DNA of 64,000 nt, taken from positions 3,844,001 to 3,908,000 of the forward strand of contig NZ_CP130832.1 of assembly GCF_030549615.1 (NCBI RefSeq). The letters are read 5' to 3'. Made by a program: the position numbers and the translations under genes. Of this stretch, positions 28,137-36,275 are shown piece by piece. The stretch's first letter is position 1, and every line of letters starts with the position of its first letter. This stretch comes from Stenotrophomonas sp. 610A2. GTDB lineage: Bacteria; Pseudomonadota; Gammaproteobacteria; Xanthomonadales; Xanthomonadaceae. Under the pieces are notes generated by a model. That model searched no databases. It was not told the DNA's origin and saw nothing but the letters and a program-made list of their open reading frames with translations.

Positions 28137-30866
28137 TCAGCACTCCTTGCAATTTTCGATCTTAAAACCATCTTCCACCGGGGCCAGGAAGTCAGGGTAA
28201 AGTTCATAAGCTTCCCCTTTTTTTCCGAAAATTCTCTCGGTTTCACCTTTCTGATTGGTCGTCCCACGCGCCTCGCTCCCTGAGCCTCCCACTACTACAT
28301 AAGAGAAATTTGGGATCGGACTTCCATACTCATCCTCGACAACAAACTGAACGCTAAACATGCCCGTCAGAACATTTGTCAAAGCATCGATAGGGAGATG
28401 CGGCAATTTGGTGGTGGTCGCGTTCCCTATCAGGAACCTATGATCCCCAGCCTTGACCTTGAACTCCCCCAAACAGCTGAACGCGATATCACCGTCCTCC
28501 AGCGTGACGGAGCTACTACCCGCCTGCAGCACGATCTTGTTCTTCGCAAGTACGTCGATACGGCTGTCAGTGGCAGTGATGGTGATCGCTTGTTCCGCCA
28601 GCACTTCCAGCTCCCCATCGTGCGCCTGCAGACTTACCGGGCCGTTGGCGGCAATCACGCGCACCGGGCCGCTTTGCGCGAACAGCGAAACTTGTCCGCC
28701 GGAGACGGTGGCGATGGTTTCGCCACTACTGGTGTGCAGGTCTTGTTGTACGGTGAGTTGCAGATTCTGACCGGCGTAGGCGATTGCGCTCGCTGTCGTG
28801 GTCCATGCGATGTGATTGGGGGCTTCGACCAGCAGCATTGGCTTGGCGAAACGCTCAACCGGCTCATCGCCAGGGTTGCGGCCATCGGAGGGTTTGAACG
28901 GCGATTGCCCGTTGACCTCACCTTCGAAGCGGCCATCGGCGTTGGGATCGGCCAGCTCGCGCAGCATGCCGGTGCTCTGCCATGCCGATAGTCCGGGCAC
29001 TTGCTGTTGCTGCAACGTCTGCTGCATCTGCTCCAGGCTGCGCTCGGCGCCTTTGAGTTGGGCGACGACTTCGGCGTTGTCCATCACGGTGGATGCGGCG
29101 TGCTGTTGGGTGCTGGCTGACAGCAGTAGGCCTTCGCCTGCATGCACATTGCTCCAGCCCTGCGTTGCCAGCTCGAAGCCTTCGCCGCGCAGCGCGCCGC
29201 GTGCTTTGTTCTGGTGCTGGATCAGGTAGCCAAGCTCCAGTCGGCTATCGGCCAGCGAGCTGTGCAGGCGCGTACGCAGCTGGCCGGGCGTGTCATCAAT
29301 CACCCATTGCTGGGTGCCGCTGCCGTCGTGTGCTTCGGTGTGCAGGCCGCTGAGCACGCCGGGGTGCTGGGCCTGCGCATCGATACCGCCGCCAAACGGC
29401 GGTTCGACTTCGCCGTTGTAGAGCTGGCCGGTTATGCGCGGCTGGTCGATATCGCCGTGCAGGAATTCCACCAGCACTTCGCTGCCGATACGCGGCAGAA
29501 ATGCAGTGCCCCAGTTTGGCCCGGCTACCCATTCGACAACCGGCACCCAGCTGCCGCTGGTCTGGTCGCCGGGCGCGTGCCCGGGCTGGCTGCTGCCGGT
29601 GTCACTCAGGCCGCCCGGATTTGGCGCACTGCCGCGCTGCCAGTTGAACTGGATGCGCACTTGATGGTCGCGATTGGGGCTGAGCGCGGCGTTGGCAACG
29701 CCAACCACCCGCGCAGTCTGTGGACCGTGCAGGCTGGGCTTTTCTTGCGGCAGCGCTCGAACTGCGACCGAAGCATCGGTAGCGAGGAACTTGTTGCGGT
29801 AGCCGCCGCGCTCCAGCTCATTGTGGCCCAGCAGCTCGGCAATACCGCTTTCCAGATTGTTGACCGCCGCGTGGTGCACCACCAGCAGCTGGAAAGCCTG
29901 CGCTTCATGCTGTGGATGCTGGACAAGGCTGAAGCGACTGCCAGCTGCCAATCGGCGCTCACTGCCGCTACCGCTGTACAGCACCTGCGACACCCGAAGC
30001 GCATCCAGCCGTGCCTGCGCTTCACTTTGCGCCCAGCTCGATTCGGCGAAGCGGCCAGCGCGTGGCTGCACATAGACCTCAAGTGCAGGCAGATCATCGG
30101 TTGTGGCAGTGGCCTGCGCTGAGACGGCTTTGATCTGCTCGCTGTGCCAGCTAGCAACCGTGCTGCTGTTGGACACCAGCTGCTGACGCTCGGAAAATGC
30201 GCTGATGCCATCGGCGGATTCAGTTGCGGCAACGCGATGAAAGCGCACCGAGCCTGTATCAGGAAGTTCCGCCTGCGGCCCAAACACCACCAACGTGTGT
30301 GCACCCTCGCCGCCTTGCATCTGCTCGATGCGCCAAGCCAAGCCCGCCTCGGCAAGCAGGCGCGTCACGAATTCCCAGTCGGTCTCCCGGTACTGTGTGG
30401 TGATCGGCCGGCGCGGCAGCGCTTCAACATCGAAGCGATACGCGGCTTGCGGGTAATCGGCAAAAATCCGCTCGCAGATGCCGCGAATGTCCACGTCCTG
30501 GAAGATCACAGCGTTGCGGCGCAGGCGAAGCAAGGCGGTCCAAGGTTCAAGCACCAGTTGGTAACGGGCCAAACCACCATCGCTGCCGAGCTGTGCGACT
30601 TCCGTACACAAGCCATGCCATTGCCGCAGCGAGCCATCAGCTGCCCGCAGTTGCAAAGTCAGCGCCTGCTCGAGCCAAGCATCGATGTCCAGAAAGGCAT
30701 CAGTGGAGAGGCAGTCGATCCGCAGGCGATGGTCGCCACAAACGCTCTCCTGTCCCTCAAAGCGTTCCACTACCAGGCCGTCATGCGGCCCCTGCAGTTG
30801 GATCAAACGATTGCGGTGCGACAGCGACGCCAATGAGGCGAGCAGTGCCGAGTTTCGGATATCCAT
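28137..30866 (-). CDS. vgrG: VgrG/TssI type VI secretion spike protein with extra C-terminal domain
   Basis: 909 residues. The gp27/gp5-like core fills about 1-520 (NSALLASLASLSHRNRLIQL, the FVTRLLAEAGLAWRIE block, and the OB-fold piece RVVGVANAALSPNRDHQVRIQFNWQ). A needle/DUF2345 beta-helix follows (QVSLFAQSGPVRVIAANG). From about 830 an extra beta domain with FVVEDEYGSPIPNFSYVV resembles a transthyretin/carboxypeptidase-regulatory fold, often an effector-docking adaptor. It is an orphan: no tss core genes are in the window. First gene of the effector-immunity module. Confidence 0.95.
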   Translation of the reverse strand: MDIRNSALLASLASLSHRNRLIQLQGPHDGLVVERFEGQESVCGDHRLRIDCLSTDAFLDIDAWLEQALTLQLRAADGSLRQWHGLCTEVAQLGSDGGLARYQLVLEPWTALLRLRRNAVIFQDVDIRGICERIFADYPQAAYRFDVEALPRRPITTQYRETDWEFVTRLLAEAGLAWRIEQMQGGEGAHTLVVFGPQAELPDTGSVRFHRVAATESADGISAFSERQQLVSNSSTVASWHSEQIKAVSAQATATTDDLPALEVYVQPRAGRFAESSWAQSEAQARLDALRVSQVLYSGSGSERRLAAGSRFSLVQHPQHEAQAFQLLVVHHAAVNNLESGIAELLGHNELERGGYRNKFLATDASVAVRALPQEKPSLHGPQTARVVGVANAALSPNRDHQVRIQFNWQRGSAPNPGGLSDTGSSQPGHAPGDQTSGSWVPVVEWVAGPNWGTAFLPRIGSEVLVEFLHGDIDQPRITGQLYNGEVEPPFGGGIDAQAQHPGVLSGLHTEAHDGSGTQQWVIDDTPGQLRTRLHSSLADSRLELGYLIQHQNKARGALRGEGFELATQGWSNVHAGEGLLLSASTQQHAASTVMDNAEVVAQLKGAERSLEQMQQTLQQQQVPGLSAWQSTGMLRELADPNADGRFEGEVNGQSPFKPSDGRNPGDEPVERFAKPMLLVEAPNHIAWTTTASAIAYAGQNLQLTVQQDLHTSSGETIATVSGGQVSLFAQSGPVRVIAANGPVSLQAHDGELEVLAEQAITITATDSRIDVLAKNKIVLQAGSSSVTLEDGDIAFSCLGEFKVKAGDHRFLIGNATTTKLPHLPIDALTNVLTGMFSVQFVVEDEYGSPIPNFSYVVVGGSGSEARGTTNQKGETERIFGKKGEAYELYPDFLAPVEDGFKIENCKEC

Positions 30867-31208
30867 ATCGACTGACTCATAGCTAGGGCGAGATGCACGC
30901 GATGCCTCCAGTCATCGCGAGCGCGGACCGATTAAGCCATAGCGCATAGCTGATATTACCTTGGCACCGCATTTTTGAGACCTTTCTCGTGAAATCTGTC
31001 AGTACCGCTGTCAGCCACTTGTCTCGCTCACGGCGGGGGCCATTGCAGACATTGGGTGCTTACGTCTGCCTCTAATGCAGCAACTGAGCAAGCATGATTG
31101 CGTTGCCGATAACACCGCGCTTCTTGCTTTCGACCAAGGGCAGTCGTTAGCGACTGGCGTGTACAGTGACGAGCTCATCGCAGGTACGCCAACGCAAAAG
31201 GTCACGAC
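30867..31208. other. Intergenic region with small reading frame
   Basis: 342 bases between vgrG and a ChaN-like gene. A 45-codon frame (31075-31212) ends in ATGA overlapping the ATG at 31209. It could be coupled to that gene or be a fragment of an older gene. No known family was recognised. The vgrG promoter should lie in the AT-rich part near 30940-30985. Confidence 0.4.
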
Positions 31209-31996
31209 ATGAAGTCACTCCTCTCGGTGCTGCTCTTTGCCCTTGCTGTGGCCGCTTATGACCTTGCCTTGGCCAGCTTGGCGCCGCGTGCAGCTGGCCT
31301 CAGAACATGCCCTCTGCAAGCCTGCTGCTGGTGGGTGAGGTCCACGGCACCAACGAGGCACCAGCACTGATTGGCGACCTGGCATGCGCCAGCGCAACGT
31401 CCGGAAATCCAGTGGCAGTCGCGCTGGAGATTCCAATCGAAGAGCAGGCAAGCCTCGATAACTTCCTGGCAAGCAGGGGCTCAGATGCAGATCAGGCAAC
31501 ACTTCTAGCCAGCCGATTCTGGACACGCCAGCCCCAGGATGGGCGATCCAGCGCAGCCATGCTGAAACTGCTGCATCGTCTGCGAACACTGCGTGCGGAA
31601 GGCGCACGAATCAGCGTGCTGGCCGTCGACGATGGCATGCCAGGATCGAGGGACGCCGGCATGGCCACGCGCATCAGGGCAGCACACCACGCCGTGCCTG
31701 CGGTAATTGCGCTGCTGGGGAACGTCCATGCCAGTCGCGAAAAGGGCAGACAGTCGGCACCCGACCATGAGCCAGCCGGATACCTGCTGTCAGACCTGAA
31801 TCCACACAGCCTCTATGTGCGCGGGCCGGCCGGCACAGCCTGGGTATGCGTGCCGGAATGCGGTATCACCTCGACCCCTGACAACCGCCACATTGGCGAC
31901 AAGCGGGGCTACCTGCCGGCAGCTGGGTTGATACCCGGCTATGACGGCCTCTATGCGCCAGCGAGCAGCACGGCGTCACCTCCAGCTATCGACTGA
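31209..31996 (+). pseudogene. ChaN-like (haem/iron-uptake, Tiki-related) protein, apparently frameshifted
   Basis: The main domain (31307-31996, 229 residues) begins ASLLLVGEVHGTNEAPAL, the ChaN-like signature, and continues with LLGNVHASR, its second histidine motif. A clean signal peptide (MKSLLSVLLFALAVAA) starts at ATG 31209 but in another frame. A short Trp/Glu linker typical of such proteins (AWRRVQLASEHA) reads in the third frame around 31276-31311. One or two indels therefore seem to have separated signal and domain. A cytosolic product from 31307 is possible, but it lacks a good ribosome-binding site. Confidence 0.6.
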
Positions 31997-32029
31997 AGGC
32001 GCCGTATTGGCTCGTGCCGCGGTGCGTCG

Positions 32030-33268
32030 TCACAATGTTGCTTGCAGAGCGTCGCAATCTGGCCCCAAACAACCCGACTCTGACCCCGGTTTCAGCTTCG
32101 CCTCCAAGCGCTGGATGATCGCAGCGACCACGCCACGGGTGGATTCCCAGTTCATGCCGGTGATGAGCCGGCCATCAACTTCCACGTGCGAAGTGCCGCG
32201 TGCGCCGTAGCTGAACTGGCCTTTGCTTCCGCGCAGGCGTTGCTCGATCGAAAACGGGAAGGTCTTGTAGTACGCCGCGCTCATGTCCTCGTAGGCATCG
32301 GGATAGCCGGTGACACGCTTTCCGCTGACCAGCGCGGAGCCATCCGACAGGGTCAGGTTTACCAACCCGGCGCTGCCGTGGCAGACCGCCGAGACGATGC
32401 CGCCGCGTTGCTCGTAGATCTGCACCGCCAAGCGTTGCATGCCAGGATGCTCGGCAACGCCATACATCGCGGCACTGCCGCCGATATACATCAGCGCGGC
32501 GTAGTCGCTGGCGGTCACCTCGTCGGGTCGGCGCGTGTTGGCCAGCGCCCACATCATATCGGCGTCATAGATGCCGGCCTTGTGCTCGCGGATGCTGGTG
32601 TCGATGTAAGCCAATGGCACGGCGCCACCTTCGGGGCTGACGAACTGCACGCCGTAGCCGGCCTCACGGAAGCCGGCATAGGCATGGATCAGCTCCGAGA
32701 AGCTGTTGCCGGCGCTCAGGCGGGTGCCGGGCATGGTGTCCACGTTGGACACCGCCAGCAGTACCTGGCGGCCATGGGCGGGTGCGGTTTCGCGGGTGGC
32801 GGTCTTGCTGATGATCAGCCAGCGCCCTTCCAGCTTCTTCAACAGGAACAGGTCAACGTAGCGCGCCTGATCCTTGCTGATCAGAATCTCCGCCTTGGCA
32901 GTGGCGATGGTGCCTTCGACCTCGATGCCGAGCAGGCGGCCGACACGGCCATTGAACTGCCCCGCGTTCTTGCCGAACCAGCTGCTGTATTCGGCGATGC
33001 CCACCTCGCGCATGCCGTCCGTGCCCTGGCTCAGGTATAGCCGTGCATCGGGATGAAAGGCGCTGCTGAGCCGATCGCTCTGGTTGTAGGAACTGCCGCG
33101 CAGGTAGTCCTCGATGACCACCGAGATCTCACGCTGATCCGCGACCGGATCGGCATGTGCCAGCCCGCCGAACCACAGCGCCAGGCTGGCCACGGCGAAC
33201 CATCGGATGAGGCGTGCTGGCAGCGATAGCACACCGGCAGTGGCTGGCTTGGAACGCGTTACTGACAT
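32030..33268 (-). CDS. Secreted NTF2-like plus DJ-1/PfpI fusion protein
   Basis: 412 residues from ATG 33268; an in-frame ATG at 33325 gives an implausible leader. A signal-like segment (RWFAVASLALWFGGLAHA) precedes an NTF2/SnoaL-like domain (about 45-165: VIEDYLRGSSYNQSDRLSSA, then LEGRWLIISK). After a linker, the DJ-1/PfpI domain (about 170-395) has its nucleophile cysteine in SAVCHGSAG. The last residues (KLKPGSESGCLG...) are encoded by a palindrome arm at 32076-32092, so the C-terminus looks altered by that repeat. Downstream of a membrane AraC gene on the same strand. Function unknown, perhaps a secreted glyoxalase/deglycase-like protein. Confidence 0.8.
   Translation of the reverse strand: MSVTRSKPATAGVLSLPARLIRWFAVASLALWFGGLAHADPVADQREISVVIEDYLRGSSYNQSDRLSSAFHPDARLYLSQGTDGMREVGIAEYSSWFGKNAGQFNGRVGRLLGIEVEGTIATAKAEILISKDQARYVDLFLLKKLEGRWLIISKTATRETAPAHGRQVLLAVSNVDTMPGTRLSAGNSFSELIHAYAGFREAGYGVQFVSPEGGAVPLAYIDTSIREHKAGIYDADMMWALANTRRPDEVTASDYAALMYIGGSAAMYGVAEHPGMQRLAVQIYEQRGGIVSAVCHGSAGLVNLTLSDGSALVSGKRVTGYPDAYEDMSAAYYKTFPFSIEQRLRGSKGQFSYGARGTSHVEVDGRLITGMNWESTRGVVAAIIQRLEAKLKPGSESGCLGPDCDALQATL
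32076..32092 (+). repeat. Single palindrome-family arm inside a coding 3' end
   Basis: GACTCTGACCCCGGTTT at the 3' end of the NTF2-DJ-1 gene; read on the minus strand it encodes KPGSES. There is no opposing arm nearby. The same sequence forms the arms of the palindromes at 53.2-53.7 kb. Confidence 0.8.
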
Positions 33269-33362
33269 GATCAAGACTCCGCAGGATGGGTGCCCCGAAG
33301 TCTGCGGAATTCCTTTACGAATCAAATTACTGAAGCGTGTTTACGGACTCACCAAACACGTT

Positions 33363-34406
33363 TCAGGAGCCGGCCGCCAAGCGCGACTGGGCCTGCCGCC
33401 ACGCCGCAGGCGTGGTCCCTTCCACCTTCTTGAAGCTACTGTAGAAGGTGGAGGTGGACAGGAAGCCGGACGCCTCCGCCACATCGTCCATCGATGCCGA
33501 CGCCTGCGCGCGCAGCAACTGCTTGGCCGCCTCGATCCTGACCTGCGCCAGGTAGGGCTTGAAGGCGGTCTTGAGGTTGTCGTTGAGCAGCTGCGACAAC
33601 CGGGCCGTGGGGATGTTGAGCCGCTTGGCCAGCTTGGCGAGGGTCAGACCCGCGTCCTTGTACAGACCTTCGTCGGCCATCAGCGCGTGCAGGGCACACA
33701 GCGTCGCCTCGGCTTCGCTGGGCGCGATCTTGCGGTCGCGGTAAGGCTCGGCGACCGGAGCAGGCTTACGCCGGGCAAGGGCAACGCTGATGCTCAGGTA
33801 CAACACCAGCGAGAACGACAGCGCGCCGACGATGTAAGAGGTCAGCCCGGCGGTGGCATAGGCCAGCCAGATCACGCCCACGCCCACGATCACCGAGACA
33901 ACATGGCTGCGGCTCAGTGCGCCGGGCGCCGCGTCGGCCCGACCTTGCTTGCCGCCGCGCAGGAACAGCCCGGCTGCTACCAGCAGACATACCAGCCAAA
34001 TCACCTGGATGGAGGCCCACACCGGCCCAGCCCACAACCAGACGTTCTCGGTATAAGGCCAAGCGATACCAAAGACAGTCGCCAGCACCAGCAGGCCCAA
34101 GGCGATTGCCGCATCGTTCCGCGTCTGCCGCCCACCGGGATCAAGCCAGGCCCGCACGAAACCGATCAGGCAGATGCCGATGAAGAAACAGGCGGTCAGA
34201 CCGACCTGCAGAACCAGCTTGGAGATATCGGGCCAGAAGTAGAACAGCAGGGACTTACCGGTGCGCAAGCTCAGCATCAGCACCAAAGCCGCCAGCCAGC
34301 GCTGGGCAGGCCTGACGGGCTTTCGGCATAGCAGGTAGACCGACAACGCCGCACCGTTGAAGACGCCCAAGCCAGCGAAGAAGAACAGCAGGTATGACGT
34401 CAGCAT
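33363..34406 (-). CDS. AraC-family regulator with N-terminal membrane domain
   Basis: 347 residues. Residues 1-215 hold about seven hydrophobic helices (LLFFFAGLGVFNGAALSVYL at the start, ending LSFSLVLYLSISVAL). A C-terminal AraC DNA-binding domain follows, with GLTLAKLAKRLNIPTARLSQ as the first helix-turn-helix and DDVAEASGFLSTSTFYSSFK as the second. This architecture suggests a membrane-bound sensor that regulates directly. The gene just downstream on the same strand (95-bp gap) is the NTF2-DJ-1 fusion, its likely target. Confidence 0.88.
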   Translation of the reverse strand: MLTSYLLFFFAGLGVFNGAALSVYLLCRKPVRPAQRWLAALVLMLSLRTGKSLLFYFWPDISKLVLQVGLTACFFIGICLIGFVRAWLDPGGRQTRNDAAIALGLLVLATVFGIAWPYTENVWLWAGPVWASIQVIWLVCLLVAAGLFLRGGKQGRADAAPGALSRSHVVSVIVGVGVIWLAYATAGLTSYIVGALSFSLVLYLSISVALARRKPAPVAEPYRDRKIAPSEAEATLCALHALMADEGLYKDAGLTLAKLAKRLNIPTARLSQLLNDNLKTAFKPYLAQVRIEAAKQLLRAQASASMDDVAEASGFLSTSTFYSSFKKVEGTTPAAWRQAQSRLAAGS

Positions 34407-34792
34407 TGGTTCGTGGGTGCCGGAGAAGAAGCGGATTGGTTTGGTTGGTTTCAGAGCACGGAAGTATGTCTGCTTCGGGTTGTGGCGTCATGCCTAGGAG
34501 GTAGACGCTCAATCCGTCGTCGAGGACGAAGTGAACCTGACACCGTTACCTAGTTATCTACTACGACGACATTTCCGGTGACTAATTGAAGTCTCCGCTT
34601 CGATTCCGGCGCTGCACCGAGCGGTTGTGCTGCAAGAAAAGTAGCGAAGCGGCATTCAAACAACTCGCTGAAGTCCCCTTTCCTCCCTGACTCGTCTGTT
34701 CCTAACCGGACCTTTCTCTACTTACCTCTCACCGCCTTAATGACAACTTCTCGTCCAAGCGTTATGTTGAGAACCGGGACGGGGGTTCTTGC
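34407..34792. other. Intergenic region, 5' part of a decayed gene
   Basis: 386 bases without a gene. The last about 40 bases (34752-34792) resemble the leader of the intact Mrr-type gene (CCAAGCG, GTTG, GGGGGTTC immediately before the ATG in both). The rest shows no known repeat or promoter. Confidence 0.5.
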
Positions 34793-35239
34793 ATGAAACG
34801 CAGAAAGAAGCGACGCAACTTGGTAGCCTTATTAGCGACGCATCGGTCGGCGTGCGGCAGTGGCGCCATAGTTGGGCTTGTAGCAGCAGCCTACGGCCCG
34901 CTCTGCCGGCCAGCCTGCGAAGATGAAATGCTCTCGCAAACATTTGCCAGTCAATTGGGCGCGGCACTCACGTCACCGACATCAATGATGCTCAGTTATT
35001 CTGCGGCACATCTCTTGCCATCTCACCTCGGCATGAGCAGTCACTGCCGCCTTTTCGATATGCACAAAAACATACACAGCCTCTCCTCTGGTGGCTGCCG
35101 GTGCTTTGAGCAACAGGCTACCGACGCAATCCCTTGCCAAGGCCGTAGCTTCGCAAAAACCGGATTAGGTGACCCTGACAGCGACATCGCCCATTGTCGC
35201 AAAACACCACGCCCCCACCTTTCACTAACTTTCCAATAA
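34793..35239 (+). pseudogene. Truncated and decayed relative of the membrane Mrr-type nuclease
   Basis: 148 codons. Three parts align with the intact gene at 24204-25031. The leader and start are shared (ATG..ACGCAGAA). The first membrane segment is degenerate (GAIVGLVAAAYGPL against GIIGFILVRYGIQ). The start of the nuclease domain is recognisable: GGCRCFEQQ...FAKTGLGDPDSDI against GGWRQFEQL...VEETGLGGPDGGID. The homology stops before the QCK catalytic motif, just ahead of the SIR2 gene, and the zinc ribbon is absent. It is a non-functional relic that ends at the SIR2-HerA boundary. Confidence 0.7.
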
Positions 35240-35252
35240 TTGGGAAATTAAA

Positions 35253-36266
35253 TTGCCTGATATAAATTACAAAAAACAAGCACAGGAATACTACGGCAAA
35301 GCTCCCGTCATTATCTTGGGGAGTGGTGCCTCGGCTGCGCATGGCATGTCAGGCATGGATGCACTTGCTAAGCACCTCGTCGCCAACACAGACATTTCTG
35401 ACTTGTCGGATCATGAGCTGGAGGTATGGGACAAATTCTGCCGAATTTTGCACGACGGCATCGATCTGGAGAACGCACTGCATCAAATAACGGCTTCAGA
35501 AAAACTGACATCCCGTATCATCAAGGCCACTTGGGAACTAATCTACTCCGAAGACATTGATCTTTTTGAAAAAAGCCTGCAAAACAATAAGATGTTCCCG
35601 TTAAGTCGGCTTCTTGAACATATGTTCAGAAGTAACTTAAAAGCCATTAACATAGTGACTACTAATTACGATCGCTTGGCCGAATACGCGTGTGATCAAG
35701 GAAGATTTTACCACTACACCGGTTTCACCCACGGATTCTTCCGCCAACTTTCAACTCCAGCAGAGATTGCATCTGCCCGGAGAGTAAACATATGGAAAGT
35801 GCATGGCTCTCTGGATTGGTTCCAATCACCACTTGACGATACCATCGCACTTTCAAGCGCTCCTCGCGTTCCGAAAAATCACCAGCCTCAGATCGTTACA
35901 CCCGGTACGCAGAAATATCAAAAAACGCATCTTGAGCCATTTCGATCGATCATAAACAGTGCCGATCAAGCCATTAATGGGGCGGGTTCTTATTTGTGCA
36001 TCGGATACGGCTTCAACGACGAGCATATTCAGCCAAAATTGATGGCACGGTGCCTTCGACAGGACGCACCCATAACAATAATAACCTACAAACTTTCCGA
36101 ATCGACTACCAATTTAATAGTCAATGGAAAAGCGCGAAATTTCCTGGCAATAGAGCGAGGAGAAACAGACAATCAGTCCATTATCTATTCATCCCAAAGC
36201 AAGACTCCTCTAAAGGTAGAAACGAATATCTGGAGTCTTGAAGGTTACCTATCACTAATAATGTAG
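35253..36266 (+). CDS. SIR2-domain protein of a SIR2-HerA defence system
   Basis: 337 residues with a TTG start at 35253, GGGAA six bases upstream. The NAD-binding start is VIILGSGASAAHG. The SIR2 catalytic features are TTNYDRLAEYA and KVHGSLDW (His). The C-terminal half, with the GYGFNDEHI block, is typical of SIR2_2-type antiphage proteins. It is expected to hydrolyse NAD+ on infection. The HerA gene follows 9 bp later. Both genes are AT-rich relative to their flanks, which points to transfer. Confidence 0.88.
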   Translation: MPDINYKKQAQEYYGKAPVIILGSGASAAHGMSGMDALAKHLVANTDISDLSDHELEVWDKFCRILHDGIDLENALHQITASEKLTSRIIKATWELIYSEDIDLFEKSLQNNKMFPLSRLLEHMFRSNLKAINIVTTNYDRLAEYACDQGRFYHYTGFTHGFFRQLSTPAEIASARRVNIWKVHGSLDWFQSPLDDTIALSSAPRVPKNHQPQIVTPGTQKYQKTHLEPFRSIINSADQAINGAGSYLCIGYGFNDEHIQPKLMARCLRQDAPITIITYKLSESTTNLIVNGKARNFLAIERGETDNQSIIYSSQSKTPLKVETNIWSLEGYLSLIM

Positions 36267-36275
36267 GAATGAAAT

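Noticed and set aside
31011..31205. Minus-strand 64-codon frame between vgrG and the ChaN-like gene
   Set aside because: No ribosome-binding site or recognisable motif; composition is that of a random frame.
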